The notes under the pieces: model-generated
Database searches by the model: none
What the model was told of the DNA's origin: nothing
Seen by the model: only the letters and a program-made list of their open reading frames with translations
Program-made: the position numbers and the translations under genes
Assembly: GCF_004309355.1 (NCBI RefSeq)
Contig: NZ_BJCC01000034.1
Span: 92,541-156,540 of the forward strand
DNA from: Enterococcus florum
Lineage (GTDB): Bacteria; Bacillota; Bacilli; Lactobacillales; Enterococcaceae
Reading direction: 5' to 3'
DNA: 64,000 nt
Part shown: piece after piece, positions 24,401 through 32,463 of the stretch
Layout of the letters: each line of letters opens with the position of its first letter
Numbering within the stretch: position 1 is the first letter of the stretch

Positions 24401-27227
24401 CTTTTTGCTCTCCTGCATAGGATGCAGCAGATGTAGGGACAAATCGGCCATTCGCATCATTGATCGTTCCTCGAGTAAGCTGCAGCGAATCCTTGATGTA
24501 AACTTGATTTCCGGTGATCGGATCATTAAAGCTGAAGCCTGAAATGCCTACATTGTTGTAATTGGCAATGATCGTCCACGTGATTTCTTTGGTTTGCGGA
24601 TTGTAGCTGCCTGATTTTTCGCCTTGATTGGCTTCATCTGTACTAGTTTCAAAGCCGTTATTGGACTTGGAATGGTACTCGGTATTGTTTTCTCCTGTCC
24701 AAGCCATCTCAATGCCGTTATTGTACGTCACCCGTTGCGGATTTGGCGGATTGGTCTCTGCAAACTGATTGTATTGCGTTTGATACTCCACACGGAAGCT
24801 GTCATTCGTTTTGGCATAGTCATTTACAAATTGGAAGGTAAAATACTGATACGGTGCACCTTGTACACCCTCCCCAGCAGTTCCGCCCGTCACCACACGA
24901 TATTCAAAATCGGGATTGCTCGCGCTTCCGGCAATTAGCTGATTATCTAAATACATCGCACCTTTTAATGTACGGTTGTTTGTGGTATCTGTAATTTTGA
25001 TCCCAAATTGATCCGTTCCACCTTCCGGATAAAACGGGACTGACGTATATCCTTCATTGGAATGTTGCAGTGTATCCTTGAATGAAGCATTGTTCAGTTC
25101 ATAATTGTTACGGTTGATATCGATCGACCACTTGGCTACCTTTTCTCCTACTTCCACTATCGGACGATTTTTGATCACTGCTTGCTGACGCGGCGGCGTG
25201 ATACTTGGGATCGTCGTAGTTCCTCCTGTGTCCGCAGTGTTTGTGATAACAGGATTATTTTCCCCAGAAACTACTGCGTTGACTTTTGATGAGTACTGAA
25301 TATCGATCGCCTGATTTTGCTGCACCTGATCGTTAAAGGTCACAGTCAGCCGATTCGTCTCGTCACCTTCAGCGATGTTGATTGCATACGCATCAGAAGG
25401 AACCGCCTGTCCTCTCGTCACCCTGCCGTCTGTGCCAATATTCATGTAATACAAACGTACATTTTCTGGATCGATCGTCAAGTTTTTGGAGAAATTGTCC
25501 GTCACAACAGCCCCATCAACGATGCCTTTTTGCCCATAATTGTACTGGATCGTCCAATGATAAGTCTGGCTGCTCGGATCATAGCTGTTTTGCTTCTTTT
25601 CGATTAGCTTGCCGTAATCCGCGGTCACACTAGCGCTGGCTGGCAGGTCATTGAAGGTTGCATTATTAGTAAATGTCGGGTTGCCACCGGTATTTGGCTT
25701 GGCATCGTCATTAATCCGTGTCTGATAAACGATACGGTACGCTTGGTCGACCGTGCCGTTAAAGCTGATATTTCCTTGCCCGTCGACTGTATATCGGTCT
25801 GTTCCTAAAGCTGTATTACTGACCGAAGTGATGGTACCATTAAAATCGACCTGTGCTGGAAAAATTTGAACCGACTCGTAGGTCGTACCAGCTGGGAAAT
25901 TCTCTGTCAATGTCGGTGCATCCAGAGAAGACAGATCCTTGTTCACATCCACTGACCAGATGATTTTTTCAGGATTTTTCTGCTTGTCAAAGTTCCCTGC
26001 CTTTGAAACAGACGTACTGGTCTCCGGTTTGATCGTTATTTCCTGTGGCGGCAAGTTATATACACTCGGGTAGATAATCTGATTTCGGCCTGGGGTGTTG
26101 ATCACTCGCTGGTCAAACTGTGTTTCAAAGGTGATCATTCCTGTTTGCAATGGATCAAACTCACCCGTTTGTCCTCCATCCGTATCTGTTAATACGATAT
26201 GAATCTTTTTACCTTCCTTATCAATCGTATATTGGCCCCAGATTTTATCTGGATCATTGGGATCGACTAGCGGATTGGGGCCGATACTATTAGGAATCGT
26301 TAAGGCATCTGGCAAAGGGATATCGTAGTAGTCGCCAATCTGCACTTGTGTCCGAACCGTCTCCGGCAGTGAAAAATTGACTGTTACACTACTTGATTGA
26401 TTGATCGTTGCAGGATCCGGAATATTCACCTGAACACTGTCGATAAATTGGTCGCCAGGAGAATACTGATCGATCAACTCTTTAATGTCAGCAGCGGCTC
26501 GCTGCGGAGCCACTTGCTTTTTCTTCGATGATTCCGCTGTCTTTTTTGATGAATCCGTGCTGTCCTTTGTAGATTGTGCAGGTTCTTCTGAGCTGGAGAT
26601 TTCCGTTGAATTCTCTGTGCTGCTAGTTGTTGACGATTCACTGTCAATAGTGGATTCTGTGGTTTCTTCACTCGTGGAGCTCGCTTCAGGTTCTTGCGGA
26701 ATCTCCGCAGAAAGCTGCTGCTGATCCACGGCAGCAGTGATTTTAGTCTGTTCTTGGGTTGGTTGCAACGTCAGCAGCAATTGAACGCTAGTCTGCGTGT
26801 GGGGCTGAACAACGATCCGTAGTTGATTGGCTTGAATCGGTGTTGGCTGCAGTGGTTGTAACGGAGCCTCTTTCAGCCCATCACTGGAATCCGTGGTCGG
26901 TTCCGCGCTCAGACTGGAAATCAAGGAAGGCTCGTTGACCTTTTCGAAAGCCACTGGCTGATCACCTTCTTGAATTGCTTCCTTCACGACAACCCCTTGA
27001 TCAAAAGACAGCACCTTTTCCCCGATCGCATCCTCCTGATTGCTCAGGCGAAGCTGCAGGGTTCCTTTCACTTCATTCTCTTGCGCTTCTTCTACTTCAA
27101 ATTTTTCCAAATGAACAGTCTCAGCATGCGTTAATGTTTCAGCGAATACAGTCAATGGAATCAGATTTGAAAAAAGCAAAAAAAGCGTCATTATAAAATA
27201 ACAAGTTTTATAGATTTTCTTCCTCAT
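18462..27227 (-). CDS. Giant wall-anchored adhesin with Cna-like domains and 16 SpaA/CnaB repeats
   Basis: The 2921-residue surface protein starts with a signal peptide (hydrophobic run at residues ~8-28, cleavage near VFAET). Residues ~175-245 are a Ser/Thr/Glu-rich stalk. About five or six immunoglobulin-like Cna/collagen-binding-type domains follow to residue ~1200. Then come 16 SpaA-like repeats of ~100 residues, each with Lys in strand A (e.g. RFEKQDADG), Glu in a KETxAPxGY block and Asn in a final TNYQG/VNYQG, as in domains with self-formed Lys-Asn isopeptide bonds. Repeats 6-9 and 10-13 are a duplicated four-domain block. The end is a membrane segment and KRKKHQE tail preceded by YPRTND in place of LPXTG. 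AGGAGG precedes ATG 27227. The ligand is unknown. Confidence 0.93.
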   Translation of the reverse strand: MRKKIYKTCYFIMTLFLLFSNLIPLTVFAETLTHAETVHLEKFEVEEAQENEVKGTLQLRLSNQEDAIGEKVLSFDQGVVVKEAIQEGDQPVAFEKVNEPSLISSLSAEPTTDSSDGLKEAPLQPLQPTPIQANQLRIVVQPHTQTSVQLLLTLQPTQEQTKITAAVDQQQLSAEIPQEPEASSTSEETTESTIDSESSTTSSTENSTEISSSEEPAQSTKDSTDSSKKTAESSKKKQVAPQRAAADIKELIDQYSPGDQFIDSVQVNIPDPATINQSSSVTVNFSLPETVRTQVQIGDYYDIPLPDALTIPNSIGPNPLVDPNDPDKIWGQYTIDKEGKKIHIVLTDTDGGQTGEFDPLQTGMITFETQFDQRVINTPGRNQIIYPSVYNLPPQEITIKPETSTSVSKAGNFDKQKNPEKIIWSVDVNKDLSSLDAPTLTENFPAGTTYESVQIFPAQVDFNGTITSVSNTALGTDRYTVDGQGNISFNGTVDQAYRIVYQTRINDDAKPNTGGNPTFTNNATFNDLPASASVTADYGKLIEKKQNSYDPSSQTYHWTIQYNYGQKGIVDGAVVTDNFSKNLTIDPENVRLYYMNIGTDGRVTRGQAVPSDAYAINIAEGDETNRLTVTFNDQVQQNQAIDIQYSSKVNAVVSGENNPVITNTADTGGTTTIPSITPPRQQAVIKNRPIVEVGEKVAKWSIDINRNNYELNNASFKDTLQHSNEGYTSVPFYPEGGTDQFGIKITDTTNNRTLKGAMYLDNQLIAGSASNPDFEYRVVTGGTAGEGVQGAPYQYFTFQFVNDYAKTNDSFRVEYQTQYNQFAETNPPNPQRVTYNNGIEMAWTGENNTEYHSKSNNGFETSTDEANQGEKSGSYNPQTKEITWTIIANYNNVGISGFSFNDPITGNQVYIKDSLQLTRGTINDANGRFVPTSAASYAGEQKEEGYINVQEPEKFYSNGTVTDPENANNQLDIEFGKNNDIPGWDADGSPMVYRIVFKTTLQGQIVEDQATYENTAHVTIGETTENLPASISFRYNGETVSKDGEYDANTTQINWGIWLNRSQSLLVEPTITDNPSGNQTLISDSIEIRKGQVAANGTVSQTNDALQRGRDYSVNIITNNSTGQQQMVIAFTKDYLEAGQMQGGFIEKPYYITYSTRPNFTLQRENVSNSINVTTKQGEIPHPGTEHTEQVVISNTSGIAVGQKGRVTIRKENNNGAVLVGAKLTLTRVFANSNIPEQQLYEVTTDQSGQATFGNLVYTNPDPVNGFRYVLKETEAPDGYTISEELLNGIDLTVNQASSTAGAVKTITNNPVSVRFEKQDADGTQLSGGLFGVEKQDADGNYVQIGRSFESTVSGTDLTNLTEGKYRIYEILPPTDTDGNLQYLINKNRIAFEVREESNGQRKVYVNDQEADTIEMTNYRGSAQLYKVDENADPLPNAEFSVEWAGFDSEEYAAYRSDKRYETDNQGVLNLTDLIPGKYRVKEVAAPNGYFVNNQEFNFTIQGDASDQAPVPLQLNTQDDPLIDYLGNARFRKIDGTVSDVVGLAGAKFQLYEADGSTTIGNPVTTDVDGYFGFEDLKAGETYAIRETQAPGDFIINDTLIRFTMPTSISSNPTFITDETEKLVYDEQTPVKNYREHVRFQKLGQSDPRDNQREALAGAKYQLFTADGEDWKPVDDPQQYGADADGNFVSELDGYVRAGDLGPGSYKFVEADAPAGFIKNTQEIPFAVPNSGIGDPGILDIDISGDANVNYQGAAELTKTIENGDPLEDAVFGVYTQDDQKVSEVKSDSNGIVYASGLAPGNYYFKELSTEGDTYILNSQTIPFTIISETSSKPAVVTANNAGPLAMTNYLGAAELKKVDQDGNGLPGAVFKIYDEDNRSVQDDTTFTTNPQGTVRIDELSPGRYTFEEVQAPAGYILNSTPVAFTIEKTADGEPAMVTANSEGDLQLTNYQGSARMTKQDEAGNGLAGAKYSLEQRNGNQDWATVPAYQDDADWMTSQSNGEVTAENLAPGTYRFVEKAAPAGYLMNTTNLPAFEITATNSGALPVVTTDTMNQPLAAINYQGTAHLKKTNADNQPLAEATFKLIYASGENQGATVSGQEKLTSNQDGIVTAVGLAPGEYRFAETAAAPGYVLNTKPSSVFTIEAENAGKPQPVDAGRFLNYKGSARLEKTTQAGDPLANAVFTIYTSDDQKVADAQSDKDGSVLVEDLAPGSYYFQEVSTENDEYLVNQQRVTFTIAAEASGKPTVVASNEQGPLMLTNYLGSAQLKKVNPEGQGLEGAIFEIRDAQGELVQADQTFETTDEGIVTVDQLAPGDYTFVEVHAPGGYLINTTPVPFTIVKTADGEPTVVDAGTLTDYQGSAKLIKQNEAGDQLLAGASFNLEVQDADGDWGPVAGQADRTTEEDGAVTFDRLAPGTYRFVEKAAPENYILNTEDLPAFVIPAAHEGSLDTVTQFIDASGEEQVLTATNYQGTALLQKTDDNQEPNPLEGATFKVVYADGDQAGNSVVEGLVSDANGIVTASNLAPGEYRFVETESAPGYMLNETPSTVFTIEAEASGKPEAVKVGTFVNFKGTVKMEKVGETKGKQTPLAGAEFELYDVTDDSEGQLVTTSTPLISDEDGGITITGLSPADYELREVSTSDGFIVNTEPIDFEIKSSAPQQEVKDLGKFVNYKQQITLTKQDQEGKALAGAEFELLSQQGNPVPGFAKVTADEQGIVSITDIPQGNYRLKETKAPEGYLINTQPVDFEISRQHQGQPDVIDLGTFVNYQGQLRLTKENQEGDKLRDAIFQLLDKESNVLEMAVGTDRNGVIELDKLAPGTYYFKETIAPNGYQKEDKRYEVTIPEKAAGEPKEVEIQVVNKRIPPNSSHTPNTPNAQTPGSFGSRYPRTNDRPQPWLMGLGTLMLVGAGWIVWKRKKHQE

Positions 27228-27465
27228 TCATGAGCCCTCCTCAAAATAATAATTTCGCACTAATTTTAGCAAAAAACCGCTTTTTATAAATTAATATGCT
27301 TAGAAAATGAGAAGAAACAAAGAATAGAAAATAAATAAAAAAAACGTCGAATACACCTCTCTAAAAGTCGATGAACATCCACTCATTTCAAGAATACAAA
27401 GAAGTCTCTCAGCACCATCTAGTAAATGTATATCCTTATGAAATACTGCTTAAAAACCACCACGC

Positions 27466-27494
27466 AAAAAAGCCACCTCTGTGCATGAGGTGAC
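27466..27494 (-). terminator. Terminator after the first PadR/HAAS operon
   Basis: On the minus strand GGTCACCTC and GAGGTGGC flank a TGCACA-type loop and are followed by TTTTTTG. The 235 bp from here to the adhesin start are AT-rich, with no ORF, and presumably hold the adhesin promoter, though no clear -35/-10 pair was found. Confidence 0.75.
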
Positions 27495-27518
27495 CTTCTT
27501 AACTATTTCTGTTTGACA

Positions 27519-28484
27519 TCAAACCTTCTTGAATACCCCTTCCAAAACGCTGTGTGCTACTCCAGCAATCACAAAGACGATCCAACTATAGCCCCAAGAA
27601 CCTGTCGTGAAGGACCAGAAGAGATATACGCAAACCACCAGCGGCCAGAAAACTTTTTCTAGGACAAAGCCGATGCTTCCCACATCCCCGTATTTTTCCC
27701 TGCGCGCATTCGGTCCCAGCTCATCATCATCAGCAACAAAATAACGTTGATTGATAAATTTATCAAAACTACTGTAATAAACCCCTCCGTAAACCAACAA
27801 GAAAACCCCTGCTGCGACAAACAAAAACATAAACGGAATGCCAAAGCCTGGATTCCAGATTCCATACATTTCGATCAAGAAAAATGGGATCAAGCTCAAT
27901 ACACAGAAGCAAACGCCTAAAACAATGCTGATTTGAAAGCTGCGCTGGTAGTCTTCCTTGCTTTCTTTAGCGGCACGTTGAACAGCTTTTGAAACAAATC
28001 GATCGTTTAACGGCTTGCCTTCATTTCCTAACTGCATCCCATAGAAAATGATCAGGCCAACACCCAATGCCACAAAAACAAAGAAGGATAAAAAACCGAG
28101 TCCTAATCCAAATCTTCCCGTTTCAGAAGCAATAAAGCCTGCAACAGCCAATACACATAGGGAAATTCCTAGGCTTAGACCCGAAGCACTTCGTTTCCGC
28201 TGCACCATGAACGCTAACATCTCATCAACTGTGATCGGAAACTCTTCCAACGGCTCTTCTGCTTCTTCCCCATGGGCAAATTGGAGCGCTTCCTTCAGCT
28301 CATCGACTGAACCGAACTCACTGATTATCGCACCGATCGCCTCGTGTTCGCTTTTCCCTTCCTCCCGTAAAGCCAGGTAATGATCCTCCATATTGCTTAA
28401 AAGCTCCTGCTTCGCTTTTTCGACTTCCGGCGTTTTTGGAAGCTCTAGAAATAATGTTTCTAAATAGTTTCTGATCGTGTCCAT
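27519..28484 (-). CDS. HAAS-domain membrane protein (DUF1700-like) paired with PadR
   Basis: The 321-residue protein has an N-terminal helical HAAS domain (residues ~1-75, LETLFLELPKTPEVEKAKQELLSNME and later AIISEFGSVDELKEAL). Six hydrophobic segments follow from residue ~105. HAAS-domain proteins nearly always sit next to a PadR repressor, and the domain is thought to contact a partner at the membrane. ATG 28484 is chosen because GAGGG lies six bases upstream; the PadR stop overlaps this region. Function is unknown, perhaps membrane-stress or antimicrobial sensing. Confidence 0.82.
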   Translation of the reverse strand: MDTIRNYLETLFLELPKTPEVEKAKQELLSNMEDHYLALREEGKSEHEAIGAIISEFGSVDELKEALQFAHGEEAEEPLEEFPITVDEMLAFMVQRKRSASGLSLGISLCVLAVAGFIASETGRFGLGLGFLSFFVFVALGVGLIIFYGMQLGNEGKPLNDRFVSKAVQRAAKESKEDYQRSFQISIVLGVCFCVLSLIPFFLIEMYGIWNPGFGIPFMFLFVAAGVFLLVYGGVYYSSFDKFINQRYFVADDDELGPNARREKYGDVGSIGFVLEKVFWPLVVCVYLFWSFTTGSWGYSWIVFVIAGVAHSVLEGVFKKV

Positions 28485-28486
28485 TT

Positions 28487-28813
28487 TCATCCCTCTTTCA
28501 TGAATTGGTCAACAACCTTTTTCGTCTGCTGCCATTCGATCTTTTTTTCCTTCAAGAATGCTTTACCAAGATCGGTAATTCGATAATAGGTCCGCTTTTT
28601 CCCATGAGTGACTTCTCCAGGATAAGGCTGGATTAAACCATTCTTATCCAAGCGATTAAAGGCTGAGTACAAAGTCGTCTCTTTAATGATGTAAATCTCT
28701 TTTGTGATCTCCTTGATCCGCTTGGAAATCTCATACCCATAGGAATCTCCTTCACTCAATACCGACAAAATGATCACATCATTGTATCCGCGAATGCCGT
28801 CACTGGAAATCAT
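28487..28813 (-). CDS. PadR-family transcriptional regulator (first module)
   Basis: This 108-residue PadR winged helix has ILSVLSEGDSYGYEISKRIKE, then ETTLYSAFNRLDKNGLI and GKKRTYYRITDLGK, the three conserved blocks of the family. It is cotranscribed with the HAAS-domain protein, with stop and start overlapping. PadR proteins usually repress their own operon until an antimicrobial or phenolic ligand binds. The spacer to the divergent FAD oxidoreductase is 143 bp and may hold operators for both. Confidence 0.9.
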   Translation of the reverse strand: MISSDGIRGYNDVIILSVLSEGDSYGYEISKRIKEITKEIYIIKETTLYSAFNRLDKNGLIQPYPGEVTHGKKRTYYRITDLGKAFLKEKKIEWQQTKKVVDQFMKEG

Positions 28814-28956
28814 TTTGCCACCTCCAAAAATTACTCCATCTATCGTTGTAATCAGTATAGCTTAATTACTACGACAGGTAAAGTACTTTATCGGAACTTT
28901 TTTCATTGCCGGAAAAAGTATTCTATGCCAAAATAAAATCAGAAAGAAGGAACGAC

Positions 28957-30042
28957 ATGCAAAAACTCGCGATCATTGGCGGTGGTATCATTGGAATGAC
29001 CCTCGCCAACTATTTGAATTTAAACAAGTTTGAGGTCACACTTTATGATGAGGGGGTTGGGCAAGCGACAAAAGCCAGCGCAGGCATTATCTCCCCATGG
29101 CTTTCTAAAAGACGAAATAAACAGTGGTATGCTTTGGCAAAAGATGGCGCAGCTTTCTTCCCGAAATTGCTTCTGGACTTTTCTTTGACCCCAGACATTT
29201 ATCAAAAAAGCGGTACACTGATTTTTCGCCCAGAAAACCAGCTGGATGAACTTTGGACGCTCGCCGAACTCCACAGAAAGGAAGCTCCGGAAATTGGCGA
29301 GATCTCTCATTTGTCTGCCCTAGAAGCAGCCGAAAAAATCCCGCTTCTCCGTCCTCAACCAGCTTTGATGATTTCTGGCGGCGGCCGACTGGATGGCCAA
29401 GCTTACTTGACCCATTTAAGCAATCGAGCAAAAGCTCAAGGAATGTTGATTGTTGAGCAGTCGGTTCGCTTAATTAAGGAAAACCAATTAGAGGTCGGTG
29501 GAGAATTAAAAAATTATGATCAGATCGTTTTGACTCCGGGTCCACATTTGAAACAACTGCTGTCTCCTCTGGGTTATCAAGTAGACATCCGTCCGCAAAA
29601 AGGCCAGCTCCTCGTTTTCCAGACCGACGATCCTCATACTGGACAATGGCCAGTAGCCATGCTGGAAGGCGAAGGTGATTTGATTCCCTTTGCTCGAGGG
29701 AAGGTGTTGATCGGTGCCACTCACGAAAACGAGCAAGCTTGGGATTTGGCCCCTTCAAAAATCGCCTATTCTCCACTCTTAGAAAGTCTCGCTCAGTACC
29801 TAAGGGATCCGAGTGATTTTTTGACTCACCTGACAGACGTTCGGGTGGGTACGAGAGCCTATACCTCCGACTTCTCGCCTTTCTTTGGTGCAGTGACCGA
29901 TCAGCTGCTCGTTGCCAGCGGCTTGGGCTCTTCAGGTTTGACGACAGGACCTTATATCGGCTATCTGCTGGCTGATTTTCTAAATAACGGAAACAAAAAG
30001 TGGTCAAACTATCAAAAAACATTGGATCATTATATCCGTTAA
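28957..30042 (+). CDS. FAD-dependent oxidoreductase (D-amino acid oxidase/glycine oxidase family)
   Basis: The 361-residue DAO-family protein has the FAD-binding GGGIIGMTLANYL at residues 8-20, an acidic residue in TLYDE, and the C-terminal FAD block VASGLGSSGLTTGP. It is related to glycine oxidase ThiO and DadA-like enzymes that oxidise amines or D-amino acids. ATG 28957 has AAGGA eight bases upstream; the frame extends further without a better start. It is a single gene between the two PadR modules and ends in a bidirectional terminator. The substrate is unknown. Confidence 0.87.
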   Translation: MQKLAIIGGGIIGMTLANYLNLNKFEVTLYDEGVGQATKASAGIISPWLSKRRNKQWYALAKDGAAFFPKLLLDFSLTPDIYQKSGTLIFRPENQLDELWTLAELHRKEAPEIGEISHLSALEAAEKIPLLRPQPALMISGGGRLDGQAYLTHLSNRAKAQGMLIVEQSVRLIKENQLEVGGELKNYDQIVLTPGPHLKQLLSPLGYQVDIRPQKGQLLVFQTDDPHTGQWPVAMLEGEGDLIPFARGKVLIGATHENEQAWDLAPSKIAYSPLLESLAQYLRDPSDFLTHLTDVRVGTRAYTSDFSPFFGAVTDQLLVASGLGSSGLTTGPYIGYLLADFLNNGNKKWSNYQKTLDHYIR

Positions 30043-30047
30043 TAAGG

Positions 30048-30092
30048 AAAGAACCACTCCATTCCTACAATAGGAAAAAGGAGTGGTTCTTT
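30048..30092. terminator. Bidirectional terminator
   Basis: AAAGAACCACTCC (30048-30060) and GGAGTGGTTCTTT (30080-30092) form a perfect 13-bp stem around a 19-base loop that itself contains CCTAC/TAGG. It serves the FAD gene and the minus-strand HAAS gene. Confidence 0.85.
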
Positions 30093-30108
30093 GTATTTGT
30101 TCTATCTA

Positions 30109-31140
30109 TTAAACAATAGTTGCCTGCATGGAGCGTTGTTTAGCGGTTTTCGACAGAATCGAAATCAGTTCGATCACCGTCACCAGAACAATCAATCCGC
30201 AGATGATCCATTGAATCGCCTGAGTATCGCCAGTCGAAATATAATGCAGGATATCCCCATCCGACCACGTTTGTTCCTGTAATAGGTCAATCAATTCCGA
30301 ACTGAAAATGTTGCGCTGCGAGAACAAAAAAATCCAAAGTGCGCCAGAAAGCAGACTGTCTAAAACAGCCAAGAGACTCACCCGTTTCGTCCAACGACGA
30401 TCAACGATTTTTTGCCCGCACGACACCAATGTCAACAGGATGCAAACGAGAGCAATTGGAAAAAGTCGGCTGGCGAATTGGTGACTGAATAAAGGCACAT
30501 GACCGTTTATTGTGCCTGAGGTTGAGAACATAAAAGGCAGTTTTCCTAATGCCTCCAGAACTAAAAAGCCGCAGAAAAAACACGTGGCAATGATTTCCGC
30601 CACTGGATCGGAGATCGGAATCACTTTGCCAGTAAGGGGCTCTGGTAAGTTCTTGACTGTCCACTTCTTTTTCCTATTTGAGTCAAGCATGCCCGTCCGT
30701 TCTGCGATCACGTATCCAATCGTTACCCAAATCAAGGTCTGCATCGCTGCAGAAAGAGCATTCGAGATACTTGTTCGTGTCAATAGTTGAATTCCTTCAC
30801 TGATTTGAATCCTATTTGTCTGAAATGCCTCGACACCACCATCAATGATCCCTGCAATTGCTCCGATAATCGCCATGATCGGTACCAATAGTTTCAGTAA
30901 TCGAAGATAATCATTGTATACTTTCGGCGAGATTAAGTATCGTGGATTCTGACGATACTCCTCGGCTAAGACCTCGGGAGCACCCATTCTCTCCAACACC
31001 TGTTTGACCTCTTCTTCTGATGGATCGTCTGGAAGCATGTCGTAAATATTGCCTGTTAATTCTTGCTTCACCTCGTCTTGCTCATTTTCCGGTAAATGAT
31101 TGATGACTGCCGCTACATATCGGTCAACCCAATTTTTCAT
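30109..31140 (-). CDS. HAAS-domain membrane protein, second module
   Basis: The 343-residue protein has an N-terminal HAAS domain (VDRYVAAVINHLPENEQDEVKQEL, LERMGAPEVLAEEYR; residues ~4-68) and about seven membrane segments from residue ~85. It is the partner of the PadR gene two bases upstream. It has the same architecture as the protein at 27519-28484, but sequence similarity outside the HAAS domain is low, so the two modules are not a recent duplication. Confidence 0.82.
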   Translation of the reverse strand: MKNWVDRYVAAVINHLPENEQDEVKQELTGNIYDMLPDDPSEEEVKQVLERMGAPEVLAEEYRQNPRYLISPKVYNDYLRLLKLLVPIMAIIGAIAGIIDGGVEAFQTNRIQISEGIQLLTRTSISNALSAAMQTLIWVTIGYVIAERTGMLDSNRKKKWTVKNLPEPLTGKVIPISDPVAEIIATCFFCGFLVLEALGKLPFMFSTSGTINGHVPLFSHQFASRLFPIALVCILLTLVSCGQKIVDRRWTKRVSLLAVLDSLLSGALWIFLFSQRNIFSSELIDLLQEQTWSDGDILHYISTGDTQAIQWIICGLIVLVTVIELISILSKTAKQRSMQATIV

Positions 31141-31142
31141 TC

Positions 31143-31478
31143 CTACTCCTCCTCGTAAATCGCTTCAATACTTGCCTGCATTGCTTGCCATTCTTTCAAC
31201 AAGTCTATGCGCACAGCGATCCCCATTTCGCTGACGGTATAGTATTTCCGCGGTCGACTTTCCGTCGTGTCCCAGTCACTACTCAACAAGCCCTGTTTTT
31301 CCAACCTTCTCAGCAAAGGATACAATGTATTGGCCTCGACCATCATGCCTTTGTCTTTTAGCTCCTGCAATAATGCATAACCATAATACGGCCTTTGAAA
31401 ACTGCCTAAAACAGCTAGGACCAAGCTTCCTCTCTTCATTTCAGTGATGTAACTTTGTACGATATCTTTTGCGCTCAT
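31143..31478 (-). CDS. PadR-family transcriptional regulator (second module)
   Basis: The 111-residue PadR protein has VLAVLGSFQRPYYGYALLQELKD, ANTLYPLLRRLEKQGLL and RKYYTVSEMG. GAGAGGTG lies ahead of ATG 31478; the frame could begin 15 bases earlier. It is cotranscribed with the downstream HAAS-domain membrane protein and is expected to repress this operon. Confidence 0.9.
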   Translation of the reverse strand: MSAKDIVQSYITEMKRGSLVLAVLGSFQRPYYGYALLQELKDKGMMVEANTLYPLLRRLEKQGLLSSDWDTTESRPRKYYTVSEMGIAVRIDLLKEWQAMQASIEAIYEEE

Positions 31479-31601
31479 CTCATCACCTCTCAAAAAGATT
31501 ATACTGTATGTCGCACAATATAGTCAATTTAACATTATTAAAACCTTCGTATTATTTCTCTTTCAAATTTGACTAACTTCCATTGCTGTCCCAGCCGCTG
31601 C

Positions 31602-31634
31602 AAAAAAGCCTAGAAGATTTTTTAGCCTCTAGAC
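31602..31634 (-). terminator. Terminator downstream of the DUF421 operon
   Basis: On the minus strand GTCTAGAGG pairs with CTTCTAGGC (G-U pairs included), then TTTTTTG. It lies about 90 bp beyond the small ORF that follows the DUF421 gene. The rest of 31494-31720 shows no gene. Confidence 0.65.
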
Positions 31635-31720
31635 TTCATATCCTTATTTTTCTATTCTATTAAATGGGATAGGGCTTAGTCTCAAAAGAATCCCGCTGAA
31701 CATGAATAACCCATCGATTA

Positions 31721-31816
31721 CTAACAGCTCCTGAATACTTGGACCACCTGTGAACGGCAACGTACCTTCTTTACTTTTTCAAGCGATTCAAAAAGTTTAT
31801 TCAAACGTTCTTGCAT
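31721..31816 (-). CDS. Possible 31-residue protein coupled to the DUF421 gene
   Basis: A 31-codon frame starts at an ATG that overlaps the DUF421 stop codon as TAATG, a common translational-coupling arrangement. The product MQERLNKLFESLEKVKK... is basic and mainly helical, with no known match that I recognise. It may be a real coupled small protein or chance. Confidence 0.25.
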   Translation of the reverse strand: MQERLNKLFESLEKVKKVRCRSQVVQVFRSC

Positions 31817-32451
31817 TATATATGATACCCATTCAATCGTAGCTCCCCTGAAACATATTCCCCAAGATAAACATCGGAAATGCCTTTGAACGACTGCTTC
31901 TGGACTTCGGCTGCCAGCCATTCTGCGTCCTTTTCAATCAGCTCTAGCACATCAAGATTGGCTTGTCCATCCACGATGATCGGATAACGGATATTTTCAT
32001 CCCCAAATTCAATGATCGTCAGCTGCCCATTTTGTTCCAAAATTGCGCGTTTGACTTTCTCCACCTCATAGATTCCATTGCTGCGCAGCTTGAACATCAA
32101 CTCATTCGCTGATATTCCATGGCTTAGACATTCCTTGACATCCACCTCGCCGTTTTGAATCAAGCTGACTGGCTTGCCGTCGATAATCAATTTAATGTAT
32201 CGATTGTGTTCTTTAAGAAATTTCACCAGCATGACCAAAAAGGTCCAAATAATTAATACCAGCACAAACTGCAAAACACTGATCGAGTCATTGTAGATCA
32301 CTCCTCCTATGATCCCGCCTAAAACATAATTTTGAACCGCGTCCATTGCTGAGGATGGCGCAAGATTACCTTTGCCGGAAATATTGATTTGAATGATCAA
32401 ACAAATAATTCCTAAGACAAACTTGATAATCACTGGGTAATAGATTTGCAT
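31816..32451 (-). CDS. DUF421/YetF-like membrane protein
   Basis: The 211-residue protein has about three N-terminal membrane helices (residues ~5-80) and a cytoplasmic part with the DUF421 pattern: KLIIDGKPVSLIQNGEV, LMFKLRSNGIYEVEKVKRAILEQNGQLTI. YetF-type proteins are linked to spore or membrane functions, with no defined biochemistry. It is 12 bp after the DUF3290 gene; DUF421 and DUF3290 proteins commonly occur as a pair, so they probably act as one complex. Confidence 0.85.
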   Translation of the reverse strand: MQIYYPVIIKFVLGIICLIIQINISGKGNLAPSSAMDAVQNYVLGGIIGGVIYNDSISVLQFVLVLIIWTFLVMLVKFLKEHNRYIKLIIDGKPVSLIQNGEVDVKECLSHGISANELMFKLRSNGIYEVEKVKRAILEQNGQLTIIEFGDENIRYPIIVDGQANLDVLELIEKDAEWLAAEVQKQSFKGISDVYLGEYVSGELRLNGYHI

Positions 32452-32463
32452 GACGTTTCTCCT

